A stretch of DNA of 9,890 nucleotides from Candidatus Nitrosopumilus sp. (GTDB lineage: Archaea > Thermoproteota > Nitrososphaeria > Nitrososphaerales > Nitrosopumilaceae). Shown one piece after another: positions 1-5,088 of the stretch; position 1 is the first letter of the stretch; the number at the start of each line of letters is the position of its first letter. A model generated the notes under the pieces. That model saw only the letters and a list, made by a program, of their open reading frames with translations, did no database searches and was not told the origin of the DNA. The DNA lies in assembly GCA_022758935.1 (NCBI GenBank), contig JAEMQG010000124.1:1-9890 (forward strand). The letters are read 5' to 3'. The position numbers and the translations under genes are program-made.

Positions 1-1
1 A

Positions 2-67
2 TTTCAATCATCAGTATTTCAGTCAGGCGTGAATATAGAGAAAGTAATTAATTTGAGATCGACGTAA
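2..67 (+). CDS. Possible C-terminal end of a gene entering from the left edge
   Basis: The second reading frame is open from the window edge to a TAA at 65-67 and would encode about 21 residues (ending in VINLRST). The composition is protein-like, but so short a stretch can be open by chance, and the likely promoter box of the next gene (45-54) lies inside it. It is listed only as a possible partial gene; the sequence to the left would settle it. Confidence 0.2.
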   Translation, partial: FQSSVFQSGVNIEKVINLRST

Positions 68-74
68 CAAAGAA

Positions 75-206
75 ATGCATCAATGTTATTACTGTGAACA
101 ACTTTTTGACTCTAAAGAAGCGTTGTATGATCATGTGGATGTCCATTCAGATATTGAAAGAAATCAAGAGATAATGGATGAAAAAAAGAAGGCAAAAAAA
201 GACTAG
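75..206 (+). CDS. 43-aa single C2H2 zinc-finger microprotein
   Basis: The 43 residues contain a textbook C2H2 finger: Cys4 and Cys7, Phe11, Leu17, His20 and His24, which is C-x2-C-x3-F-x5-L-x2-H-x3-H. Such fingers bind one zinc ion and commonly contact nucleic acid or protein. A charged Lys/Glu-rich tail (residues 27-43, ending KKKAKKD) follows and could help nucleic-acid binding. The ATG is the only sensible start, and a T/A-rich box (taattaattt, 45-54) lies about 30 bases before it, as expected for a leaderless archaeal transcript. The protein is essentially one finger plus a tail, so a role as a small DNA-binding regulator or protein adaptor is inference; the target is unknown. Confidence 0.75.
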   Translation: MHQCYYCEQLFDSKEALYDHVDVHSDIERNQEIMDEKKKAKKD

Positions 207-310
207 CCTTGATACATAATTTTCAAATTAATAGTCACTAAACAAAATTATAGTAAAGGTTAGAAAAGATACATTCAGGAATACAAATAACAATTTTGAA
301 ATAAAACATC

Positions 311-574
311 ATGGAGTGGGTTGAAGCTTTACTAAAGAGATCATGTGATAAAACACTAACAAAAGGAGAAGTGTTACACAGTTTATTTCACATGATCGAA
401 ATAAATGAAAACACACTAAATCACATACAATCAGACAAGCGAGATTTTGGCCCAGAGTTAGAAGAATTAAAACAAACAGAAATAAGTGATTTAGATTTTC
501 ATCTAAAATATTATCGTAGTCTTGTTAATTACATTAATTCAATTCCTGAAAATAAAATGATTAGACAAGAATAG
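311..574 (+). CDS. Hypothetical 87-aa helical protein
   Basis: I do not recognise this family. The 87-residue product is soluble, charged and probably mostly helical: an amphipathic start (residues 1-30), an acidic middle around GPELEELKQTEISDLD, and an aromatic stretch HLKYYRSLVNYI near residues 64-75. There is no membrane segment, signal peptide or metal-ligand pattern (one Cys, at position 12). The ATG is preceded by about 100 bases of non-coding sequence and has no Shine-Dalgarno site. A weak T/A-rich stretch sits about 30 bases upstream. The ORF is much longer than its shadows and has typical AT-rich archaeal codon use, so it is probably a real gene of unknown function. Confidence 0.65.
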   Translation: MEWVEALLKRSCDKTLTKGEVLHSLFHMIEINENTLNHIQSDKRDFGPELEELKQTEISDLDFHLKYYRSLVNYINSIPENKMIRQE

Positions 575-750
575 TAGAAAAAATTAAGACACCCCGAATT
601 TATACTGCTAAGCAATAACAGATTACTTGAATTTTGGTATCCACAGTTTCCATAAGAATTGACATTTAAAAAATACAAGTGAACCTTCAGGATTACATCA
701 TAATGCCAATTCAAAATATAATTTTTTAAATGACAATAACATAGGTTATG

Positions 751-1293
751 TTATAAAATATTTCGTAATTTTTTGAACATGTTATCATATTCTTGTTGTT
801 TTTCTATTATCTGTCCATAGTTGGTTTGTTTGTCATACTCTTCTTGTTTTTCAAAAAGATATTTTTCCATTCTTTCAACTTCTTTTGCAATCATTAAACC
901 AGAATCTTCACGAGCATATTGCTTTTGGCGTTCTTGATTTTGTCCTCTAGTGGGAAATTTTTTTCCATCAAACACACTCTGAATTTGTTTTATAATTTTT
1001 GGTCGAAGTAATTCCGCAAGATCAAAATGTCCTTGCTCATGTTTTAAGAGCATTGGAGTTGCTTCTGAGTGCCTTATCCAAGAAAGTAGGGGATAAAATT
1101 CAACAGTCAAATCAATATTCTCAATAAAGAATCTAATCTGACTACCGTCACTATCAGAATTTACAATCCAAGTGTAATGATATTTGATTGTACTATGAAC
1201 ATCTTCAAGTTCTGCAGGATTAAATTCTGCTTGAAAGTTTGACCAATTTAAAAAATGATCCTTAGACCAAGAAATAGTATTATTTTGACTCAT
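751..1293 (-). CDS. DUF922-like putative zinc-dependent peptidase
   Basis: From the ATG at 1293 the product is 180 residues. It resembles the DUF922 family (predicted Zn-dependent proteases, often secreted in bacteria): an N-terminal strand region with WSKDHFLNWSNFQAEF, then HEQGHFDLAE, whose HEQGH (residues 85-89) is an HExxH zinc-binding and catalytic motif, and a C-terminal part with YDKQTNYG followed by Q and aromatic residues, as in that family. The frame stays open to a GTG at 1353, but that adds 20 residues without similarity. A T/A-rich box lies at 1316-1327, about 23-34 bases before the ATG, so the ATG is preferred. No signal peptide or membrane helix is visible, so unlike many bacterial members it would be cytosolic. 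It stands alone on the minus strand. Substrate unknown; family assignment from memory. Confidence 0.7.
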   Translation of the reverse strand: MSQNNTISWSKDHFLNWSNFQAEFNPAELEDVHSTIKYHYTWIVNSDSDGSQIRFFIENIDLTVEFYPLLSWIRHSEATPMLLKHEQGHFDLAELLRPKIIKQIQSVFDGKKFPTRGQNQERQKQYAREDSGLMIAKEVERMEKYLFEKQEEYDKQTNYGQIIEKQQEYDNMFKKLRNIL

Positions 1294-1315
1294 GTGATTG
1301 TTTGGTATGTGTGGG

Positions 1316-1327
1316 AATAAAATTATT
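1316..1327 (-). promoter_or_regulatory. Putative promoter box of the DUF922-like gene
   Basis: On the minus strand the stretch reads aataattttatt and lies 23-34 bases upstream of the ATG at 1293. This matches the placement of T/A boxes before many other genes here and supports the shorter start over the GTG at 1353. Confidence 0.4.
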
Positions 1328-1638
1328 GATTTTTTACTATAGAAACTAGCCACAAAATCACATTAGTTTTAGAAAATATCAAAGAACAACAAAAATTCAT
1401 CAAATTTTAATTTAGTTGGGAGGATTTGTATTTTATGAATCTTAACCCACACATGCACCATTTTACCAAGATGTTTTATCATGTTGAATGCTAGCCAATA
1501 CAAGGCAATAGCAAAATTAACTCTAATAGAATTGTTTAACTAAATTAAATAAAAAAAATCGACCAAAAAATGATCGATAAAAAATTCATATTCTTTTTCC
1601 ATCACTGTCACTGTAATTTCCAAATGATTGAGGCATGT

Positions 1639-1769
1639 TTAATCCCAACACGAACAATTTTTATCTTCTAATAATTGATGTTGCTTTTGGTATTCAACAA
1701 GTTGTGCATTACCTCAAGTTCCACTATAGTGAAAACTGCATTTTTCAATTTTTTTGGTTTTTCTATCAC
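1639..1769 (-). pseudogene. Small gene remnant broken by a one-base frameshift
   Basis: On the minus strand a GTG at 1769 opens a frame reading VIEKPKKLKNAVFTIVELEV. In that frame it runs on into an unlikely tail and stops early, but a neighbouring frame continues at once as AQLVEYQKQHQLLEDKNCSCWD and stops at 1639. Adding one base after the GAG GT codons joins the two into a smooth 43-residue protein with a basic start, helical middle and a C-terminal C-S-C-W. The span is 131 nt, one short of 44 codons. It is either a decayed gene, a sequencing or assembly error, or a real frameshift. I do not recognise the family. Confidence 0.5.
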
Positions 1770-1841
1770 CCTTACAAATTATCATCGAGATTATTCAATA
1801 CATATTAGATTTGAAAAGTTTTTGGTGTGAAATTAAAGGTG

Positions 1842-1905
1842 TGTTTGACGGCCAAAAAATTCTAGGGTATGGTCTGTAAGGCAAACGTAAGAATGCCGTC
1901 AAACA
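1842..1905. repeat. Inverted-repeat element A (11-bp perfect arms)
   Basis: tgtttgacggc at 1842-1852 is the exact reverse complement of gccgtcaaaca at 1895-1905, with 42 bases between. Two further wobble pairs could extend the stem outward as RNA. No convincing ORF spans it. It may be a hairpin RNA, a regulatory palindrome or a decayed mobile element end. A second, less perfect element with the same core arms lies at 2149-2211. Confidence 0.6.
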
Positions 1906-1949
1906 TGATGACTCGATAATACTATCTCAAGATAGATTAAAAGAAACAG

Positions 1950-1969
1950 TGTGTTTAATTTGAAACACA
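1950..1969. promoter_or_regulatory. Palindrome around a TATA-like box
   Basis: tgtgttt (1950-1956) and aaacaca (1963-1969) are perfect 7-bp arms around a 6-base centre. The TTTAATTT in the middle resembles the promoter boxes of this window and lies about 25 bases before the ATG at 1982. A repressor operator over a TATA box would look like this; no regulator can be named. Confidence 0.4.
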
Positions 1970-1981
1970 TGCCAAATAGAT

Positions 1982-2071
1982 ATGCCTATGTTAGATGATA
2001 TTTTCAAGAATATTAGATCCAGGCATAAATGGAATCAAATTAAAATGGATCATTTTTTCAAACCATTTTGA
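1982..2071 (+). CDS. Possible 29-aa microprotein
   Basis: A short ORF from an ATG encodes 29 residues, basic and aromatic, with RSRHKWNQIK in the middle and HFFKPF at the end. The only support beyond the ORF is a TATA-like box inside a palindrome (1950-1969) at the spacing seen before other leaderless genes. The surrounding stretch is gene-poor and holds broken genes, so this may equally be a remnant or chance. No family is recognised. Confidence 0.3.
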   Translation: MPMLDDIFKNIRSRHKWNQIKMDHFFKPF

Positions 2072-2148
2072 TCAATTAACAAGACATACTTTGTTTTAAG
2101 AATTTTTTGAAAATTAGAGTATACAAAATATTGGAAGCAAGACTGTTT

Positions 2149-2211
2149 GCGTGTTTGATTGCTTTAACGTATCACATGAAGGGATGGATACAAAAAAGAT
2201 GTCAAACATGC
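2149..2211. repeat. Inverted-repeat element B, related to element A
   Basis: gcgtgtttga (2149-2158) pairs with tcaaacatgc (2202-2211): nine Watson-Crick pairs and one G-T, with 43 bases between. The arms share the core tgtttga / tcaaaca with element A (1842-1905), and both right arms continue as tcaaacatg. The inner sequences show only a patchy match (an agggtatgg / agggatgga stretch). This suggests two divergent copies of one element. Confidence 0.45.
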
Positions 2212-2258
2212 TTGTTTTCCTTTAAAACTATTAATTTCAGACAAAATTAAAATAATTT

Positions 2259-2412
2259 ATGAATCTAAAGTTTATAATTTCCATGGGGATTTCAATTGTG
2301 TCATTAATTGTAGGCTTTGTCTTATTATATGATATTAAATAAAACCAAAAATTACAAAAAGATAGGCGTAAATGAATCAAAATTAAACAAGGACGAATTT
2401 ATTCAAATATAG
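2259..2412 (+). pseudogene. Membrane-anchored microprotein, probably frameshifted (27 or 50 aa)
   Basis: From the ATG at 2259 the reading frame gives 27 residues ending at a TAA (2340-2342). Almost all of it is one hydrophobic transmembrane helix, FIISMGISIVSLIVGFVLLY. The neighbouring frame then continues with a sensible hydrophilic tail, NKTKNYKKIGVNESKLNKDE, to a TAG at 2410-2412. Dropping one A from the AAA at 2337-2339 fuses both into a 50-residue single-pass membrane protein with a cytosolic basic tail. Alternatively the second half is its own gene from the ATG at 2329, overlapping by 14 nt. A ctattaattt box at 2228-2237 lies about 30 bases upstream of the first ATG. Function unknown; it could be a frameshifted pseudogene, two overlapping genes, or a sequence error. 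Confidence 0.5.
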
Positions 2413-2429
2413 GAATACCAAGGAATTGT

Positions 2430-2582
2430 ATGATTAAAAAAATTGATGAGAAAAGGTATCAAGAATTACTGAAACAAAAAGAAGAATTAGAAAACAACAG
2501 ACCACGTGATATTGATGCAATGAGAAGATGGAAACATTCCATGGGGAAAACCCTAGAAGAACTAGAGTTGTTTAAAAAATAA
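2430..2582 (+). CDS. Hypothetical 50-aa charged helical protein
   Basis: The 50-residue product is highly charged and almost certainly helical: residues 5-21 (IDEKRYQELLKQKEELE) show a heptad-like pattern suitable for a short coiled coil, followed by RPRDIDAMRRWKHSMGKTLEELELF. It has no cysteines or membrane segment. A T/A-rich aatttattc stretch around 2395-2403 lies about 30 bases before the ATG. Its stop codon sits inside an 8-bp hairpin that probably ends transcription. Such small helical proteins often act as protein-binding or oligomerising factors, but no family is recognised and the role is unknown. Confidence 0.6.
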   Translation: MIKKIDEKRYQELLKQKEELENNRPRDIDAMRRWKHSMGKTLEELELFKK

Positions 2583-2602
2583 CAAACAGATTTTGTTTGT
2601 TT
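2581..2602 (+). terminator. Hairpin terminator overlapping the stop codon
   Basis: aacaaaca (2581-2588) and tgtttgtt (2594-2601) form an 8-bp stem with a 5-base loop, starting inside the TAA of the preceding gene and ending in a T-rich stretch. The 295 bases that follow (2583-2877) hold no ORF I can support; they are AT-rich intergenic DNA. Confidence 0.5.
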
Positions 2603-2877
2603 CATCTAAAGTATGTTATAAAATTCTAAATCCACATATCTAGTCCATATAGATGAGATGTCAGTAATCAATTTTAGATAATTTTATTCGTAAAGATCTT
2701 TAAATCTGATTAAAATTCCATTAAAAATTGAGTGAAATAGGCACAAAAATAGTCATTTTTTCTCAAAATAGTTGATGATATGTTTCATTAAAACTCAAGT
2801 CTTCAGCATGAACGGTTATCAGTATTCTTTTTTAAATTGAGAAACTCTTATTTTGATAAACCAATTAGAAAACTAGA

Positions 2878-2994
2878 ATGCAAAAACATAAGGCATTGAA
2901 CATTATAATAATTTCAATTATAGTGGAATTTGTTTTGCTACGAGTTACTTTCCATGATATGAACTTTGATTCTCATATGGGGGAGAAAATTTGA
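2878..2994 (+). CDS. 38-aa single-pass membrane microprotein
   Basis: The ATG at 2878 opens a 38-residue ORF: a short basic start (MQKHKA), one transmembrane helix (about residues 7-22, LNIIIISIIVEFVLLR) and a polar tail. The basic start places the N-terminus inside by the positive-inside rule. A cttattttga box begins 31 bases before the ATG, fitting a leaderless transcript. Its TGA overlaps the TTG start of the next gene by 4 nt, and its last codons carry that gene's ribosome binding site, so the two are very likely translated as a coupled pair. A function as a membrane anchor or partner of the downstream zinc protein is inference. Confidence 0.65.
   Translation: MQKHKALNIIIISIIVEFVLLRVTFHDMNFDSHMGEKI
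2979..2985 (+). promoter_or_regulatory. Shine-Dalgarno site for the gene at 2991
   Basis: GGGGGAG ends 5 bases before the TTG at 2991. It is one of only two clear Shine-Dalgarno-like sites in the window and supports TTG as the start of a downstream operon gene. Confidence 0.6.
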
Positions 2995-3197
2995 CTGAAT
3001 GTCCTACATGCAAACTATCCATGGAGTCACATTCTACAGCAGAATTAATGGAATGTTGTATGAAACAAATCGGAGAGGATTTTACTGGGGAGGACAAAGG
3101 TATATGCCCTAACTGCAAGCATACCATCAAAAAACATTCAAATAAAGAACTTGCAGAGTGCACATTGGCATTTTTTAAATCAAATATCAAAAACTAG
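2991..3197 (+). CDS. 68-aa protein with two tandem CxxC-x6-H-x7-C motifs
   Basis: The protein is an internal duplication. Residues 4-22 give C4-P-x-C7-x6-H14-S-x3-L-x-E-C22, and residues 39-57 give C39-P-x-C42-x6-H49-S-x3-L-x-E-C57: identical spacing and shared CP.C, HS, EL.EC positions. Each repeat offers three Cys and one His, enough for one zinc ion, so two metal sites are expected, joined by an acidic linker (GEDFTGEDKG). The TTG start is fixed by a GGGGGAG site and the 4-nt overlap with the membrane microprotein upstream. I know no named family with exactly this spacing. A CCHC-type zinc-binding adaptor is the best guess; the coupling with a membrane peptide suggests action near the membrane (inference). 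Confidence 0.8.
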   Translation: MTECPTCKLSMESHSTAELMECCMKQIGEDFTGEDKGICPNCKHTIKKHSNKELAECTLAFFKSNIKN

Positions 3198-3287
3198 AGA
3201 TGACTTTTAATTCAAAAACACGATAATAAAAAAATGAATGGTATTTTGCAAGATAAGCATAAACAGTGGTCTAATTGATTCAAAATA

Positions 3288-3881
3288 TTGGATCAATTAA
3301 CTGCAATACTCATTGAAAAATATTCTCCCATGTGGACAAATAAGCAAATTTGGGAATATGAACAAATTCACGAAGAAATAAAATTTGATATGATGTATGT
3401 GGAGCCAAAAAATAAAGAAATATCATGGAAATCAAAACTGGTGTATCTAGATAGCAATATTAGAAAAATCCTAGGGGGCACTTTTGAGTATCTTGCAGAT
3501 GGTTATGAATTATGGGTAACAAATTCTAAAGACAATCAAAGAAAACTGGATGAATTATTAATTCCATATCTCATGGCAGTGATAGTAGATACAATGATTG
3601 ATGAAGAAATTTGTTTAAAATTTAGAGAAGACAGTAATTGTCTAGTTGTATCAGTTGATTCACATGCAGATGTGATAGATTGTAAAGAATTCTTTGAGGA
3701 ATTTTACCATCTTGCCACGGGTTTCAATTACAATGTAAATACAGGAGTTCCAGATGACGAAACAGAGGCGGAAATCTATCTGACAAGATTACAAGAAGAA
3801 TTTGATGAAAAAATGAGGGCAAAATTAGGAAACATGTATCTTCCGGGAAATAGTGATCCTGATTCAATCAATACAAAATAA
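3288..3881 (+). CDS. Hypothetical 197-aa soluble protein
   Basis: This is one of the larger genes here, encoding an acidic soluble protein without signal peptide, membrane segment or obvious metal site. It looks mixed alpha/beta: helical N-terminal third (TNKQIWEYEQIHEEIKFDMM), a central stretch with FEYLADGYELWVTN and a long helix LDELLIPYLMAVIVDTMIDEE, a strand CLVVSVDSHADVIDC, and an acidic helical C-terminus. The frame begins at a TTG (3288); the next candidate is an ATG at residue 15. No Shine-Dalgarno site is present, and the promoter box is weak, so the start is uncertain. No family is recognised. Confidence 0.75.
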   Translation: MDQLTAILIEKYSPMWTNKQIWEYEQIHEEIKFDMMYVEPKNKEISWKSKLVYLDSNIRKILGGTFEYLADGYELWVTNSKDNQRKLDELLIPYLMAVIVDTMIDEEICLKFREDSNCLVVSVDSHADVIDCKEFFEEFYHLATGFNYNVNTGVPDDETEAEIYLTRLQEEFDEKMRAKLGNMYLPGNSDPDSINTK

Positions 3882-3961
3882 TGATCGGCAAATCACAAAA
3901 TATTTTTGATTAAATTTTAATAATTTTCGATTATAATTGGTCTAAAATTGTGTTCCGATCA
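3882..3961. repeat. 7-bp inverted repeat flanking an AT-rich intergenic stretch
   Basis: tgatcgg (3882-3888), directly after a stop codon, is the reverse complement of ccgatca (3955-3961). Inside, cacaa (3894-3898) can pair with ttgtg (3949-3953), giving a nested stem. It may be a terminator-like or RNA structure, or a chance repeat. No ORF lies in it. Confidence 0.35.
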
Positions 3962-4006
3962 ATATCCATTTTGTTTAATTAATTTACATCAATGTTAGAA
4001 ATTCAA

Positions 4007-4022
4007 GTTAAATTGATTTAAC
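4007..4022. promoter_or_regulatory. 16-bp palindrome just upstream of the Lys/Ala peptide
   Basis: gttaaat (4007-4013) and atttaac (4016-4022) are perfect arms around a 2-base centre, ending 4 bases before the ATG at 4027. A TTTAATTAATTTA promoter-like stretch lies at 3974-3986. The palindrome would fall at or just after the start of transcription, a typical place for an operator. Confidence 0.45.
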
Positions 4023-4026
4023 AACC

Positions 4027-4080
4027 ATGGCAGCAAAGAAAAAAGCAGCAGCTAAAAAATCAGCTTCAAAAAAGAAGTAA
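4027..4080 (+). CDS. 17-aa Lys/Ala-rich peptide (histone-tail-like)
   Basis: The ORF encodes MAAKKKAAAKKSASKKK: nine Lys, one Ser pair and Ala for nearly everything else. The composition is that of histone H1-like tails and could bind DNA or RNA through charge. Support for it being real: an A/T-rich promoter-like stretch and a palindrome upstream, and a hairpin followed by a T run straight after the stop codon, so it looks like a self-contained transcription unit. Against: 17 codons in A-rich DNA can encode Lys by chance, though the repeated GCA/GCT alanine codons are not expected from AT bias. Function unknown. Confidence 0.5.
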   Translation: MAAKKKAAAKKSASKKK

Positions 4081-4082
4081 TC

Positions 4083-4128
4083 AATTGGAGCATAATTTTT
4101 TTCTTTAAATTCCAATTTAACATTTTTT
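4083..4128 (+). terminator. Hairpin plus T run after the Lys/Ala peptide
   Basis: aattgga (4083-4089) pairs with tccaatt (4111-4117) and is followed by TTTTTT at 4123-4128; a T7 run also lies in the loop. This fits an archaeal T-rich terminator. Confidence 0.45.
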
Positions 4129-4227
4129 AATTATTCTAACATGTAATGATCGTCAGGAACATTTGCCAAGATATTGTTCATAACCAGTCAATCTTTATGT
4201 ACATAAAAAATCAAAATAAAATGGCGT

Positions 4228-4350
4228 ATGGAACATACCAAAGAGTGTGAATATAGAAATGCTCACGATATGATTCATGCTAATTGCTTTTGCAAGTGTC
4301 ATAAAATCATCATGATGGATTCAAGGAAAATGGACTCAAAATTATTCTAA
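4228..4350 (+). CDS. 40-aa Cys/His microprotein ending its core in CxCxCH (copy 1)
   Basis: The 40 residues contain Cys7, His13, His17, then C20-x-C22-x-C24-H25 (CFCKCH), followed by a Met/Lys-rich tail. The CxCxCH block matches the same block in the microproteins at 4526-4654 and 5099-5200. Here the first part of the metal site seems to use His in place of some Cys, so it is the most divergent copy. Up to seven ligands could hold one or two zinc ions, or another metal such as copper or iron. An A/T-rich stretch with ctttatg lies about 30 bases upstream. Family not recognised; a regulatory or metal-handling role is inference. Confidence 0.6.
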   Translation: MEHTKECEYRNAHDMIHANCFCKCHKIIMMDSRKMDSKLF

Positions 4351-4395
4351 TTATCTAAACAAGTTAAAAACAACAACTAAACTGAATTCTAAACT

Positions 4396-4402
4396 CTTTA
4401 TT
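4396..4402 (+). promoter_or_regulatory. TATA-like box of the structured RNA
   Basis: ctttatt begins 28 bases before position 4424, the first paired base of the structured RNA, the same spacing as promoter boxes before the leaderless protein genes of this window. Confidence 0.45.
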
Positions 4403-4423
4403 GGTGAAAAGCGGATACTAGTT

Positions 4424-4534
4424 GCTAACTGGCTAGATTGGGAAATAATCAATACCCACAACCTCATTCAGACTAGAGCAGTGAAGCTCGTCATTCAGGT
4501 TTGATACACAGGTCTTTGACGCCAGTTAGCTTTT
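4424..4534 (+). ncRNA. Candidate structured ncRNA with a 10-bp closing stem
   Basis: gctaactggc (4424-4433) is the perfect complement of gccagttagc (4521-4530), which is followed by TTTT. Inside are a TGGG/CCCA hairpin (4439-4442 with 4455-4458), a longer arm (AACCT 4460-4464 with AGGTT 4497-4501; GAC 4471-4473 with GTC 4490-4492; GAGC 4476-4479 with GCTC 4486-4489, loop AGTGAA) and a small GTC-TTT-GAC hairpin (4512-4520). The shape is a closed multi-branch RNA of about 107 nt. A TATA-like box lies 28 bases before 4424, so transcription would start at the stem. The inner CATTC..GA and AAGC bases weakly recall 5S rRNA loop C, but CCGAAC and the second domain are missing, and it lacks a tRNA T-loop. 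Its last 5 stem bases overlap the stop codon of the convergent gene at 4526. Confidence 0.6.
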
Positions 4535-4654
4535 CAAATGACAGCTGCATTGGCAACTATCAATAATACATCGATGTTTTTTACAATCAAGACAACGCTT
4601 GCTTCTGCCGGTTTTCATTCTTAGTTCCTCAATTCTTCTTGCCTTTTCACTCAT
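4526..4654 (-). CDS. 42-aa Cys-rich microprotein with CxCxCH (copy 2)
   Basis: The minus-strand ORF has a basic helical N-terminus (MSEKARRIEELRMKTGRSKR) followed by a compact metal site: C21-x2-C24-K-x3-C29-x4-C34-x-C36-x-C38-H39. Six Cys and a His (with His27 also near) could bind one or two zinc ions or a small metal cluster. It aligns with the protein at 5099 (CxDCKxxxC...CxCxCH), so they are paralogues on opposite strands about 450 bases apart. The gene is convergent with the structured RNA, and its TAA lies in the RNA's closing stem. No Shine-Dalgarno site; no strong promoter box was found. The basic N-terminus suggests nucleic-acid contact (inference). Confidence 0.7.
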   Translation of the reverse strand: MSEKARRIEELRMKTGRSKRCLDCKKHRCIIDSCQCSCHLKS

Positions 4655-4737
4655 GAAAATCAATACAATACGGATTCAAAAAGCCTTTAGGTTTTGTTGT
4701 TCCAAGTCCTAAAATAGCAGCAAATCATAAAAAAACA

Positions 4738-5088
4738 TTGCCAGAAAACAAGAGACCTTTTAGAAGATTCGGAGACAGATCATCACGTCCAAAAACACAA
4801 TCAACTGAAGATAGAATTAAGGATTTTATTTTACGTAATTCAAGAAATGGTTACTATACCAAAGTTTCAACACTTTCTTACAAATTTGAAATACCAGAAG
4901 ACAAAGCATGGGAAATTGTAGGCGGACTTTTGATAGGTGGAGACTTGGAATCAATACATGATGAATTTACCGGTGAAATGAAACTGTGTGAAGCAGGAAA
5001 AACATATTTGATTATGAATTTAGAACAACAAAGAAAAAGACAAAAATCACAAGAATTCAAAATGAATAGAAAACAAAAATCAAAATAG
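4738..5088 (+). CDS. Winged-helix-like DNA-binding protein with basic tails
   Basis: The 116-residue product has a basic, disordered start (residues 1-21, PENKRPFRRFGDRSSRPK), a central domain (about 22-93) that fits a winged helix: helix TEDRIKDFILRN, strand-like GYYTKVS, helices TLSYKFEIPEDKAWEIVGGLLIGGDL, then a wing ESIHDEFTGEMKLCEAGKTYLIM, and a very basic C-terminal tail (QQRKRQKSQEFKMNRKQKSK). It would be a cytosolic DNA- or RNA-binding regulator. The start is a TTG (4738) with a ctaaaatag box beginning 29 bases upstream, as for other leaderless genes. It is followed after 10 bases by the CxCxCH microprotein at 5099, with a Shine-Dalgarno site at its own stop codon, so both form an operon. 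The fold is inferred by pattern only. Confidence 0.7.
   Translation: MPENKRPFRRFGDRSSRPKTQSTEDRIKDFILRNSRNGYYTKVSTLSYKFEIPEDKAWEIVGGLLIGGDLESIHDEFTGEMKLCEAGKTYLIMNLEQQRKRQKSQEFKMNRKQKSK

Noticed and set aside
529..714. Minus-strand 61-aa ORF
   Set aside because: It overlaps the end of the 87-aa gene, has low-complexity Leu/Ser/Asn content typical of antisense AT-rich DNA, and has no promoter box.
1435..1494. 19-aa His-rich ORF after a gggagg stretch
   Set aside because: It is too short and lacks a promoter box at the usual position; the Shine-Dalgarno-like match alone is not enough.
1842..2211. CRISPR array
   Set aside because: The repeated tgtttga/tcaaaca pieces are short, inverted and irregularly spaced, with no regular direct repeats or cas genes.
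2131..2250. TTG-started 39-aa ORF with a CQTC pair
   Set aside because: It overlaps inverted-repeat element B, has no promoter box at the usual spacing and an odd composition, so a chance open frame is more likely.
2945..3190. Minus-strand 81-aa ORF
   Set aside because: It is antisense to the duplicated Cys/His protein, whose repeated motif clearly marks the plus strand as coding.
4131..4181. Minus-strand 16-aa ORF
   Set aside because: It is too short, with no supporting promoter and no motif.
4424..4530. tRNA with intron
   Set aside because: The closing stem could look like an acceptor stem, but no T-loop (TTCRA), anticodon arm or D-arm consensus is present.
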